Source: Euryarchaeota archaeon UBA40 (lineage in GTDB: Archaea; Thermoplasmatota; Poseidoniia; Poseidoniales; Thalassarchaeaceae). Taken from it: a DNA stretch of 9,912 nucleotides. The notes under the pieces are model-generated. The model was not told the DNA's origin. It ran no database searches and saw only the letters and a program-made list of their open reading frames with translations. The stretch lies in NCBI GenBank assembly GCA_002506875.1, contig DAYJ01000037.1, forward strand, positions 1-9,912, in the 5' to 3' direction. A program made the translations under genes and the position numbers. Within the stretch, counting starts at the first letter, position 1. Each line of letters opens with the position of its first letter. This document shows positions 1-6,471 of this stretch, one piece after another.

Positions 1-29
1 GGTCCCGCGGTTTGGAGATGAACAAATGA
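1..29 (+). other. Possible 3' end of an upstream gene (partial)
   Basis: Two forward frames close just before or across the rrp4 start. One ends with residues SRGLEMNK and a TGA at 27-29 that overlaps the rrp4 ATG as ATGA. The other ends GPAVWR with a TGA at 19-21. The ATGA overlap matches the packing of the rest of this operon, so the first is more likely. In many archaea the gene before rrp4 encodes the SBDS ribosome-maturation protein. Eight residues are too few to identify it, so the identity is only a guess from gene order. Confidence 0.3.
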
Positions 30-724
30 GTGACCAGAGCGCCCATGGTGGGCGTGATGGGCGAGGTCCCCGCCTCGCCACTCCCGGCGCGACGCTGGGA
101 GCCAGAGAGGGCCGTCGATTGGGCCACGGAGTTGTGGAAACTGACACTGGATTGATTGCCACAAAGGTGGGAGTCATATATTCGGATGAGAAAACGATCT
201 CAGTCCTTCCTACTCATACTAGATACACACCTCGTCCGGGTGACCTTGTCATCGGCGTTGTTGAAGCTGTTCAAAGCAATCTTTGGTTCCTTGACATCAA
301 TGCCCCTTTCAACGCCTTACTTCCAATGAGCCTTGGTCCTGGAAAAGCTGAGTTCGGAGGCGCGCGCAATGTCCTGAATGTAGGGCAGACAGTTCTCTGC
401 AGAATTCAAGAAGTCGACGAGACTCATTCTTCTGTTGTGACTATGAAGGGACTTGGACTTCGCCGCGTCGATTCAGGACTTGTCGAATCCCTCCCTCCTC
501 ATCTAATGCAAACCCTCTTTTCAGACGGAGGTGTAGCACTTAAGGCTCTGAAAGCATCGACTGAATGCCGTGTTGTTCTCGCTGAGAATGGGCGTATGTG
601 GGTCAATGGGTCTTCAGATTCTATCACTGAGGTTGTGGCACGGATTGCAAAAATCCGGTCTATGGCTCGAGATATCTCAAATCGCGATGAAATGATTGCG
701 ATCCTGAGCACGGAGGTGGCCTGA
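26..724 (+). CDS. rrp4: Exosome complex RNA-binding subunit Rrp4
   Basis: Rrp4 forms the RNA-binding cap on the archaeal exosome, guiding substrates into the Rrp41/Rrp42 ring in the cytoplasm. The 232-residue protein shows the N-terminal domain (about 19-65, GHGVV...GLIATKVGVI), an S1 domain (about 66-145, RPGDLVIGVV) and a C-terminal KH-type domain (about 155-225) with the signature AENGRMWV. The usual GxNG loop of that domain has Ala in place of the first Gly. There is no C-terminal zinc ribbon, which argues against Csl4. The first 33 residues are a Gly/Arg-rich tail. The ATG at 26 follows GGAGATGA (14-21). The frame stays open to the window edge, so a start farther upstream cannot be fully excluded. 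The rrp41 ATG follows the stop codon with no gap. Confidence 0.9.
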   Translation: MSDQSAHGGRDGRGPRLATPGATLGAREGRRLGHGVVETDTGLIATKVGVIYSDEKTISVLPTHTRYTPRPGDLVIGVVEAVQSNLWFLDINAPFNALLPMSLGPGKAEFGGARNVLNVGQTVLCRIQEVDETHSSVVTMKGLGLRRVDSGLVESLPPHLMQTLFSDGGVALKALKASTECRVVLAENGRMWVNGSSDSITEVVARIAKIRSMARDISNRDEMIAILSTEVA

Positions 725-1450
725 ATGGGTGGTTATGGAGACGTACAGATGATTGATGATAATGGAATCCGTGTGGATGGAAGAACTGCAGGAGATATTC
801 GACCTGTGGAGATCCGGGCTGGTGTAATTCCAGTTGCTGACGGTAGTGCAGAGGTAATATGGGGTACAAATCACGTTATTGCTGCAGTTTATGGGCCGAT
901 GGAGGCACATCCTCGCAAGATTCAGAAGCAAGATCGAGCAGTACTAGATGTCCGTTACAATATGGCTCCATTCAGTACTACTGACCGTATGCGACCTGGA
1001 TTCAACCGTCGTAGCCGTGAGATTAGCAAGGTTACTGCTGAAGCGCTTGAAACCGTTGTTCTCACAGAACTTTACCCTCGCTCTAAGATTCGAGTCGAGA
1101 TCGAAGTCCTAACTGCAGAGGCAGGTACTCGTTGCGCTGGAATCACAGCTGCGAGTGTAGCACTTGCTGATGCTGGCATTCCTATGACTGACATGGTTAT
1201 CTCCGTGGCAAGTGGTAAGATCAATGGAATAGTGGTATGTGACCTCAATAAGGAGGAAGACAACTACGGTGAAGCTGATCTTCCAATGGGAATTTGTGCA
1301 AATTCAGGAGATCTCGTCTTCCTTCAGATGGATGGCGACCTTTCACCTGAAGAGTTCCAACAAGCTTGGGACTACAATATGGAGTCGATTGGCCCAGTTC
1401 ATGAACTTATGATTGAAGCTCTTGAGAAGGCTAATGGAGGTGAATCCTGA
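725..1450 (+). CDS. rrp41: Exosome catalytic subunit Rrp41 (RNase PH family)
   Basis: This is the catalytic, phosphorolytic subunit of the archaeal exosome. It degrades RNA 3'-to-5' using phosphate, or adds tails in reverse, as an alternating hexamer with Rrp42. The 241-residue length is usual for the family. Visible motifs are VDGR (17-20), the basic stretch RRSREIS (95-101), the phosphate-binding loop AGTRCAGI (133-140) and the conserved catalytic acid Asp185 in GEADLP. The intact loop and Asp mark it as the active paralogue, not Rrp42. The ATG directly follows the rrp4 stop and has GGAGGTGG at 712-719 with a 5-nt spacer, inside the rrp4 coding end. It overlaps rrp42 by one base (TGATG), which suggests coupled translation and matched subunit amounts. 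Confidence 0.96.
   Translation: MGGYGDVQMIDDNGIRVDGRTAGDIRPVEIRAGVIPVADGSAEVIWGTNHVIAAVYGPMEAHPRKIQKQDRAVLDVRYNMAPFSTTDRMRPGFNRRSREISKVTAEALETVVLTELYPRSKIRVEIEVLTAEAGTRCAGITAASVALADAGIPMTDMVISVASGKINGIVVCDLNKEEDNYGEADLPMGICANSGDLVFLQMDGDLSPEEFQQAWDYNMESIGPVHELMIEALEKANGGES
1436..1443 (+). promoter_or_regulatory. Strong Shine-Dalgarno site for rrp42
   Basis: GGAGGTGA lies inside the 3' end of rrp41, 6 nt before the rrp42 ATG at 1450. It matches the archaeal anti-Shine-Dalgarno complement over eight bases and fixes the rrp42 start at the TGATG junction. Confidence 0.85.
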
Positions 1451-2223
1451 TGGCTGCACCTCCAGTTCCAGAACTCCTTCGGGCTCACCTTACTGAGCTT
1501 GCTAAGAACGATGAGCGTCTTGATGGACGTGGTCGTTTCGAAGGTCGTGAAGTTCAGATTGAGACTGGTGTCTTACCACGAGCAGAAGGCAGCGCTCGTG
1601 TAGTCATGGGCGATACCATCGTCCTCGCAGGTGTCAAGTTCCAAATCATGACACCATATCCGGATCGACCTACAAGTGGCGGTTTCATGACTAGCGCTGA
1701 GGTTCGTCCAGTCAGTGGTGTTCATTGGGAGGCCGGCCCTCCCTCACCTGCTGCAATCGAACTTGGCAGAGTTGTAGATCGTGGTATTCGCGAGTCCGGA
1801 TGTCTCGATATGTCTGACTTGTGTATTCTTCCAGGTGAGAAGGCTTGGCAAGTCATCCTTGATGTCTTTGCTCTCTCAGATGATGGTAACCTGTTTGATG
1901 CATTTGCCACAGCCGCCATGGCTGCATTGAGAACCGCTATCATCCCCGGTGAGCGTTTCGATGTCGGAGAAGATCGTCCATTACCGGTGAGTAAGAAACC
2001 TATGATGTGCTCCTATCACCGTGTTGGTGGTCGCTTCGTTTACGATGCTGTCCGTCGCGAAGAGATTGGTGGTGCTGAACGTATTCACATCACACTCGGT
2101 GATGACGACCATGTCCATTCGTTACAGAAGGGTCTAAAGGGAGCGTTCACCGCGGACGAATTCGCTGAGATCATGGATCACGCCCGGCAACGTTGTGCTG
2201 AATTGAGAAACATGATCGAATAA
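1450..2223 (+). CDS. rrp42: Exosome structural subunit Rrp42 (RNase PH family)
   Basis: Rrp42 is the inactive partner of Rrp41 in the exosome hexamer. It contributes to the RNA-binding pore and to the shape of the active site. The 257-residue protein has RLDGR (23-27), RGIRES (111-116) and GNLFDAF (146-152), features of the Rrp42 branch. The region matching the Rrp41 catalytic segment lacks the GEAD motif, as expected for a non-catalytic subunit. Its longer N-terminal helix (about 1-22) is also typical of Rrp42. The start overlaps the rrp41 stop by one base and has an ideal ribosome binding site. Sixteen nt separate its stop from rpl37ae. Confidence 0.95.
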   Translation: MAAPPVPELLRAHLTELAKNDERLDGRGRFEGREVQIETGVLPRAEGSARVVMGDTIVLAGVKFQIMTPYPDRPTSGGFMTSAEVRPVSGVHWEAGPPSPAAIELGRVVDRGIRESGCLDMSDLCILPGEKAWQVILDVFALSDDGNLFDAFATAAMAALRTAIIPGERFDVGEDRPLPVSKKPMMCSYHRVGGRFVYDAVRREEIGGAERIHITLGDDDHVHSLQKGLKGAFTADEFAEIMDHARQRCAELRNMIE

Positions 2224-2239
2224 GTGGAGATGATTTGAG

Positions 2240-2653
2240 ATGTCGAAGCGTACACAGAAGACCGGAAAGACGGCTCGATATGGGCCCCGGTACGGTGTTT
2301 CAGTTCGTCACCGAGCCGGTAAGGCTCTCGATCGTGTCAAGCGTAAGTACACTTGCCCTTCCTGTCAGTATCAGAAGGTAACACGTAAGGCATCTGGTAT
2401 TTGGACCTGCAAGAAGTGTGACCACACTTTCGCAGGTGGTGTTTGGGAACCCTACACACGCGCTAGTGAAGCAAACCATCGCATTCTTCGCCGTGGAGTC
2501 GAAGGGGCGACAGCTACAGATATGGCCGTAATCGCTCAGACACGCGCTTTAGAGTATGAGAAAACCCTGTCCGAGCGAGAGGATGATTCTGAATCCACAC
2601 CTGCCGTTGAGGAGGTCTCCGAGGAGGCTACCGTCGATGACGAAGAGGAGTGA
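2240..2653 (+). CDS. rpl37ae: 50S ribosomal protein L37Ae with acidic C-terminal extension
   Basis: L37Ae (eL43) is a small zinc-ribbon protein of the archaeal and eukaryotic large ribosomal subunit. The core (about 1-75) has the family opening KRTQKTGKTARYGPRYG and zinc ligands Cys39, Cys42, Cys57 and Cys60 (CPSC and CKKC). Family members are usually about 70-95 residues. This one has 137, ending in a helical linker and a Glu/Asp-rich tail (about 108-137). The tail has no cysteines, so it is not a fused second zinc ribbon such as Rpo12. The ATG at 2240 has GGAGATGA at 2226-2233 with a 6-nt spacer. The tail codons overlap the start of pcc1 by 17 nt, in another frame. Confidence 0.93.
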   Translation: MSKRTQKTGKTARYGPRYGVSVRHRAGKALDRVKRKYTCPSCQYQKVTRKASGIWTCKKCDHTFAGGVWEPYTRASEANHRILRRGVEGATATDMAVIAQTRALEYEKTLSEREDDSESTPAVEEVSEEATVDDEEE

Positions 2654-2870
2654 ACGGGACCTCACTATTCAGATCGCTTCTACCGATCTTGATGCTCTCT
2701 GTTCCTCACTCTCCACTGAACCTTTTCCTTGCACTGTAAATGACGGTAGAGTATGCATCTCTATCGAATCTGCAACAACCGTTGATGTCCGAGCTCGATG
2801 GAATACTGTAATGCGTGCTCTAATTGGTGCCGACGAAGCGTTGCAAACCATTCATAGCATCGAACCATGA
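2637..2870 (+). CDS. pcc1: KEOPS complex subunit Pcc1
   Basis: Pcc1 is the small dimerising subunit of KEOPS, the complex that makes t6A at position 37 of tRNAs with Kae1. The 77-residue protein fits the family size. The conserved C-terminal helix is present: DVRARWNTVMRAL (50-62), with Arg52, Asn56 and Arg60. The chosen ATG at 2637 gives MTKRSERDL followed at once by the first beta strand (LTIQIAS). It has a GAGGAG ribosome binding site at 2621-2626. The frame is open further upstream to an ATG at 2556, but those 27 extra residues are a shadow of the L37Ae acidic tail. The gene overlaps rpl37ae by 17 nt. Pcc1 next to exosome, L37Ae and prefoldin genes is a known archaeal arrangement and supports the call. 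Confidence 0.85.
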   Translation: MTKRSERDLTIQIASTDLDALCSSLSTEPFPCTVNDGRVCISIESATTVDVRARWNTVMRALIGADEALQTIHSIEP

Positions 2871-2881
2871 GGCGTTGAGCG

Positions 2882-3199
2882 ATGAGCGAGGACACACGAG
2901 AAACCATTCAGCGGCTCGCTGCTCAGTTGCAGAACATCATGCAGCAAGTGCAGACAGTCGAGACCCAAATCCGAGAGATTGAGACCACAATAGGGGCTCT
3001 TCAATCACAAGATCCGAATAGACCCGTGTATCGTCAGGTTGGACCCCTCCTCCTTGAAGTGGATGATAGAAAATCTCTGAAGGAGGAACTTGAACAATCG
3101 AGGTCCACATTAGATGAACATCTTGGACGAATCCAGGGTACAGAGAAGGAATTGAGGGAAGCCTATGAATCAGCAGTCAAGGCTTTCGAGGCGCAGTGA
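2882..3199 (+). CDS. pfdB: Prefoldin beta subunit
   Basis: Prefoldin is a jellyfish-shaped hexamer (two alpha, four beta) that holds unfolded proteins and passes them to the thermosome chaperonin. The 105-residue protein shows the expected pattern of an N-terminal coiled-coil helix (about 3-42), a short beta-hairpin region with VYRQVGPLLLEV (49-60), and a C-terminal coiled-coil helix (about 62-104). It is slightly short for the family (often about 115-120). ATG 2882 is the first possible start, because an in-frame TGA lies at 2876-2878. GAGGCG at 2869-2874 can act as its ribosome binding site. Eleven nt separate it from pcc1, and the pcc1-pfdB order is typical of archaeal exosome operons. Confidence 0.9.
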   Translation: MSEDTRETIQRLAAQLQNIMQQVQTVETQIREIETTIGALQSQDPNRPVYRQVGPLLLEVDDRKSLKEELEQSRSTLDEHLGRIQGTEKELREAYESAVKAFEAQ

Positions 3200-3213
3200 G
3201 TGAGTAGTTTACC

Positions 3214-4203
3214 ATGTCCTGGACGGACGAGTTTCACTCGTGGATATCCTCTTGTGAATCGAAAGGCGTAATCGCTATCGTAACCCATCGGAATGGAGAC
3301 ATGGATACAATCGCGAGTGGTTGCGCGCTTGCTGAAGCCCTTGGAAGCAATACTCGTTGTGTCGGTATTCATGTGTCTAAGGTGGCACGGGAAGTCATAC
3401 AGAAACTCAATTTCCATCATCATCGAATGGATGCTAGTCGTCCTGCTTGGCCCCGAACTATCGCAGGGATAATTGTCGTGGATGCTGGTGGGCCTGGGCA
3501 AATGGGAATCGAACTTCCAGCAAATATCCCTCTATGCGTCCTTGATCATCATGCTCACTCCTCAGATTCATGGAATGTTGGAGATACTGGATTACACGTA
3601 AATCGTCCAGTTAAGGCAACAACGCAGATTGTTTACGAATATCTTCGTGATAAAATGCCGAATACACTGACTGATAGGATACGAAAGTTGTTGATGACTG
3701 GATTGATTTCCGATACTGGGCATTACAGACATGCAGATTCGACAGCACTTTCTGATGCTGGATCAATTCTAGGTTCGGAGATCGAACACGGGGATGTTTT
3801 GGATCTCCTACGTACCACTGGGCTCGGACGTTCTACGAGAACTGCGACATTGCGGGCTCTATCTAGGGTCGAAGTAGAAATTTCCGGGGGATGGACGGTT
3901 GCGATTACTTCCTGTGGGACTCATGAGGGATTAGTTGGAGGATCTCTCATCAACGCTGGAGCTGATGTGGCAATCGTTACCAACCCAAAAAACCCACTTC
4001 TTCGAGTGACTACTCGTGCAAGTCATCGAGCTGTTGAAGGTGGTATAGGCATGGGGGATATCCTCTCCACACTTGCTGAATTACACGGTTCAGAAGGAGG
4101 TGGACATCCAGGTGCTGCTGGATGGACTACTGATATTGATTCAGTAGAAGCAGTGTCTAGTATCCTGTCTAGGATTTCTGCAATAGGAGGTGGCGAACAT
4201 TGA
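3214..4203 (+). CDS. DHH/DHHA1-family phosphoesterase (NrnA/RecJ-like)
   Basis: A metal-dependent phosphoesterase or nuclease of the DHH superfamily. Motif I is THRNGDMDTIASG (24-36, with His25, Asp29 and Asp31), motif II includes Asp90 (VVDAGG), motif III is DHH at 111-113 and motif IV has Asp167 (LISDTGHY). The C-terminal DHHA1 domain has the substrate-binding loop GGGH at 295-298. All expected metal ligands are present, so it should be active. At 329 residues it is the size of NrnA-type nanoRNase/pAp phosphatases and much shorter than bacterial RecJ. ATG 3214 is the first start after an in-frame stop (3205-3207), and its ribosome binding site is weak. Its place at the end of the exosome operon suggests a role in breaking down short RNA products. 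That is inference, and the true substrate (nanoRNA, DNA, pAp or a cyclic dinucleotide product) is unknown. Confidence 0.88.
   Translation: MSWTDEFHSWISSCESKGVIAIVTHRNGDMDTIASGCALAEALGSNTRCVGIHVSKVAREVIQKLNFHHHRMDASRPAWPRTIAGIIVVDAGGPGQMGIELPANIPLCVLDHHAHSSDSWNVGDTGLHVNRPVKATTQIVYEYLRDKMPNTLTDRIRKLLMTGLISDTGHYRHADSTALSDAGSILGSEIEHGDVLDLLRTTGLGRSTRTATLRALSRVEVEISGGWTVAITSCGTHEGLVGGSLINAGADVAIVTNPKNPLLRVTTRASHRAVEGGIGMGDILSTLAELHGSEGGGHPGAAGWTTDIDSVEAVSSILSRISAIGGGEH
4186..4193 (+). promoter_or_regulatory. Shine-Dalgarno site deciding a TTG start
   Basis: GGAGGTGG lies in the 3' end of the DHH gene, 6 nt before TTG 4200. The spacing matches that of the other strong sites in this operon, so the TTG is favoured over the in-frame ATG at 4218, which has no comparable site. 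Confidence 0.75.
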
Positions 4204-5102
4204 CTATTGGATTGAGTGATGATGAGTTTGCTAATCTAGAAGACCTCGTTGGTTCGAATCAGATTGAGGAAGCTAAGGAAAAACTTGGGGATTCAATTTG
4301 TGCAAAGGGTTCTTTCATCTCATCAGCGATTTCATTGGCTGAAAATGACATTGAAGGTGCACTTGCCTCGTTGGAGGAATGTATGAACCGTTCACGAACC
4401 CCATCTACTCGGAATCCAGTACTTGAAGCCAGAGCGAGGATGTTGCGAGGTCTTTGCCGATCTGGTTTAGGTGAGGCCATCGAGGCTTCTGCTGATCTAC
4501 GTTGGGCGATGGATCGTCTAAATGCTGTAGACTCAGGATCTGAAGCACATGGTATTGCAGTGCTAAACGTCGCTGCTTGGCATCGCCAGAATGGTGAACC
4601 TGTAATGGCGTTGGCTACCCATTCTGAGATTGCTAGGGAGAAGACACATGTGCCTGAGATTGTAGCTGTATCGAGACAACGTGTTGCATCCATTCATGCA
4701 GATTTAGGCGATCTCGCAGGTTCGATTCGCCATCATTGGACAGCGTGGTCTATGGCACGTGATTCAGGTATGGATGTAATTGCTGAGACCTCCTGTCTCC
4801 ATATCATTGACCTAGGCCTAGCTAATGTCAACGATGCTTCCAGTAGGATGAAAAATCGTATTGAAGATGCACGTCCAGAGCCACGCAAAGAATCAACTGA
4901 ACCGAGTATACATCCAGATGATCTGCGTGATGCAACGGAATGGATAGTTCCACGAGTTTTGAGAGATGTTAGCGGTGAGCAACGTATCGATATGCAGTTG
5001 GTAATCGAAGCATTATGCGTACTAGATTCAGCATCCATAGAACTATTCAACGAAGTGAAAGACGCGATTCAGGATACTTTAGTTCTAGATGCCCTCCAGT
5101 AA
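4200..5102 (+). CDS. Uncharacterised TPR-like helical repeat protein
   Basis: I do not recognise a specific family. The 300-residue protein reads as almost all alpha-helical. Alternating helices resemble degenerate tetratricopeptide repeats at about 35-62 (EGALASLEECM), 76-108, 116-146 and 153-187; the last, with IHADLGDLAG and WTAWSMAR, is the best match to the TPR pattern. A charged linker (about 218-240) leads to a separate helical C-terminal part (about 241-300). No signal peptide, membrane segment or catalytic motif is visible, so a cytoplasmic scaffold or adaptor is likely. The start is TTG, inferred from an ideal ribosome binding site and a 4-nt TTGA overlap with the DHH stop. This implies translation coupled to the DHH enzyme. 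Its 3' end overlaps the convergent Nudix gene by 34 nt. Confidence 0.8.
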   Translation: MTIGLSDDEFANLEDLVGSNQIEEAKEKLGDSICAKGSFISSAISLAENDIEGALASLEECMNRSRTPSTRNPVLEARARMLRGLCRSGLGEAIEASADLRWAMDRLNAVDSGSEAHGIAVLNVAAWHRQNGEPVMALATHSEIAREKTHVPEIVAVSRQRVASIHADLGDLAGSIRHHWTAWSMARDSGMDVIAETSCLHIIDLGLANVNDASSRMKNRIEDARPEPRKESTEPSIHPDDLRDATEWIVPRVLRDVSGEQRIDMQLVIEALCVLDSASIELFNEVKDAIQDTLVLDALQ

Positions 5103-5464
5103 TCTAGTATGGATTTGAGTTCTTCATTTCCCCAATAGAGGCTTCCAGGAATTTCTTGGTGGAATGAAACACGCTGAATTTTTGGATCCTTTGAATCCCA
5201 TTCATCATTTACACCTGTATGATTGATTTCTACAAAGACAACCATTCCCGATTCAAGAGTATCTAGGAATGGGATTTGAGCGACTTTTCCAGACACCCCA
5301 GTCTCTTCTCTTAATTCTCTTAATGCGGCTGATTCAACGGATTCTCCTTTTTCGATACGGCCACCGGGAAGTTCCCAACCGCGTTCATGATGCTGCACCA
5401 TCAACCAATGTCCAGATACAGGTTGAATGGCGAGGACAATAACCCATCTTGGTTTAGTGGTCAT
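5069..5464 (-). CDS. Nudix hydrolase
   Basis: Nudix enzymes cleave nucleoside diphosphates linked to another moiety, or other pyrophosphates, using Mg2+ or Mn2+. The Nudix box GX5EX7REUXEEXGU is complete: Gly35, Glu41, Arg49-Glu50, Glu53-Glu54, Gly56-Val57. The lead-in WELPGGRIEKGE is also typical. Its 131 residues amount to a bare Nudix domain with no extra specificity domain, so the substrate cannot be read from the sequence. ATG 5464 is chosen because it forms an ATGA overlap with the upstream TPR gene and has GGAG 8 nt before it. A longer frame from 5506 would add 14 residues inside the TPR gene and is unlikely. It is the last gene of the minus-strand operon, and its tail runs antisense into the TPR-like gene on the plus strand. 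Confidence 0.92.
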   Translation of the reverse strand: MTTKPRWVIVLAIQPVSGHWLMVQHHERGWELPGGRIEKGESVESAALRELREETGVSGKVAQIPFLDTLESGMVVFVEINHTGVNDEWDSKDPKIQRVSFHQEIPGSLYWGNEELKSILDYWRASRTKVS

Positions 5465-6471
5465 TGTAGTTGCTCCATCGCGGAATCGTAGTAGGCTTGT
5501 GCCCATTCCTCACCGGATGTGACTAAGCGACGAGCAAGGAATAGAGCGGCTTGTATCTCTCCCTCATCTAACATTCTCTTGAGTCGATCCTGTTCTGATT
5601 CTCCGACTTCACTAACTTCAGTATCAACATCTTCAATTTCTAATGCTATTTGATTTGATGATTCAGGCGTTGCGAGGCTTTCCATCCTAGTGAGGAAGAT
5701 CTCCCGAGTCGAGATATCAGGTATCTTCCAAGATTTACGTTCCCCGTCCAAGCGCGCATCCATTCGTTCACGATATTCGTCTCGAACGGGGCGAGATGGG
5801 AAATGTGTCTGCGCTTGGTCATAGCAGAGCCATGCCTCATCGTATTCCTCTCGACGCTCATGAAGACGTCCTAGTCCAATCCATGCTTCATGGTTCTGTG
5901 GACGTTGTGCAACGATTCGACGGGCAAGAGGGATGAATTCATCATGTCGTCCAGCTGTGTAGAGGCGTTCGATTCTCCGTCCAAAAACGATGTTTGTCCT
6001 AGGGTCGCGAAGGTCCAATCTTTTGATTCTCTGGCTGAATTCTTCAAATCGTCCTTCATCAGATGCAACATTATGGTACCACAGTTCTGGATCTAGAGGG
6101 TCAACTTCGAAGGCAGCATTAACGAGGTCTACGCCATGATCCAATAAATCAACTTCCTGGAGTGTTCGTAAACGCTCAGGATCTCGGCCGAGAATCAAAA
6201 AGAGATCTTCGATCACGGCATGAATACCTGGCTTGTCACCGATTAGAACCTTAATTTGAATGAGGAGTCGCCAGTTCTCATCATTAGTGAAATCATACAA
6301 TACTGATTGACGTGATGATTGTTCGGCCCAGTTCAAACATTGTATTCGTTTATTCTCATCCTTCTCTGAATTTCGAAGGAACTTCTCAGCTTGTGCACGG
6401 TGTCGATCACCCAAACTCCTCCGTGGATGTTGGAGTTCTGCACCACTTCTCCGACCCACGCTCACCACCAT
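5461..6471 (-). CDS. TPR repeat protein
   Basis: A soluble, largely helical protein of about 336 residues with tetratricopeptide-like repeats. The clearest repeat is at about 192-225 (NHEAWIGLGRLHERREEYDE followed by AWLCYDQAQ). Weaker ones lie around 65-100, 128-160 and 300-335, and an acidic linker sits at about 275-300. TPR proteins are usually protein-binding scaffolds, and no enzyme motif is visible here. The first about 28 residues are basic and poorly conserved in style, so the start is uncertain. ATG 6471 shares one base with the UbiD stop (TGATG); a TTG at 6474 is a possible alternative, and no strong ribosome binding site separates them. The gene sits between the UbiD-like and Nudix genes and overlaps both, so all three are probably one transcript. 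Confidence 0.8.
   Translation of the reverse strand: MVVSVGRRSGAELQHPRRSLGDRHRAQAEKFLRNSEKDENKRIQCLNWAEQSSRQSVLYDFTNDENWRLLIQIKVLIGDKPGIHAVIEDLFLILGRDPERLRTLQEVDLLDHGVDLVNAAFEVDPLDPELWYHNVASDEGRFEEFSQRIKRLDLRDPRTNIVFGRRIERLYTAGRHDEFIPLARRIVAQRPQNHEAWIGLGRLHERREEYDEAWLCYDQAQTHFPSRPVRDEYRERMDARLDGERKSWKIPDISTREIFLTRMESLATPESSNQIALEIEDVDTEVSEVGESEQDRLKRMLDEGEIQAALFLARRLVTSGEEWAQAYYDSAMEQLQ

Noticed and set aside
26..724. Rrp4 could instead be the Csl4 exosome cap protein, which shares the N-terminal and S1 domains
   Set aside because: There is no C-terminal zinc ribbon with paired cysteines; the C-terminus has the KH-type NGRMWV signature of Rrp4, and the rrp4-rrp41-rrp42 order is standard.
2556..2636. 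Longer N-terminus for Pcc1 from an ATG at 2556
   Set aside because: The 27 residues (rich in Pro, Arg, Ser) are an out-of-frame reading of the L37Ae acidic tail, and Pcc1 proteins are about 75-90 residues with a strand close to the start.
4259..5050. Two minus-strand open frames (144 and 105 codons) opposite the TPR-like gene
   Set aside because: They are Ser/Ala/Arg-rich shadows. The plus-strand frame has the ribosome binding site, the coupled start and coherent helical repeats.
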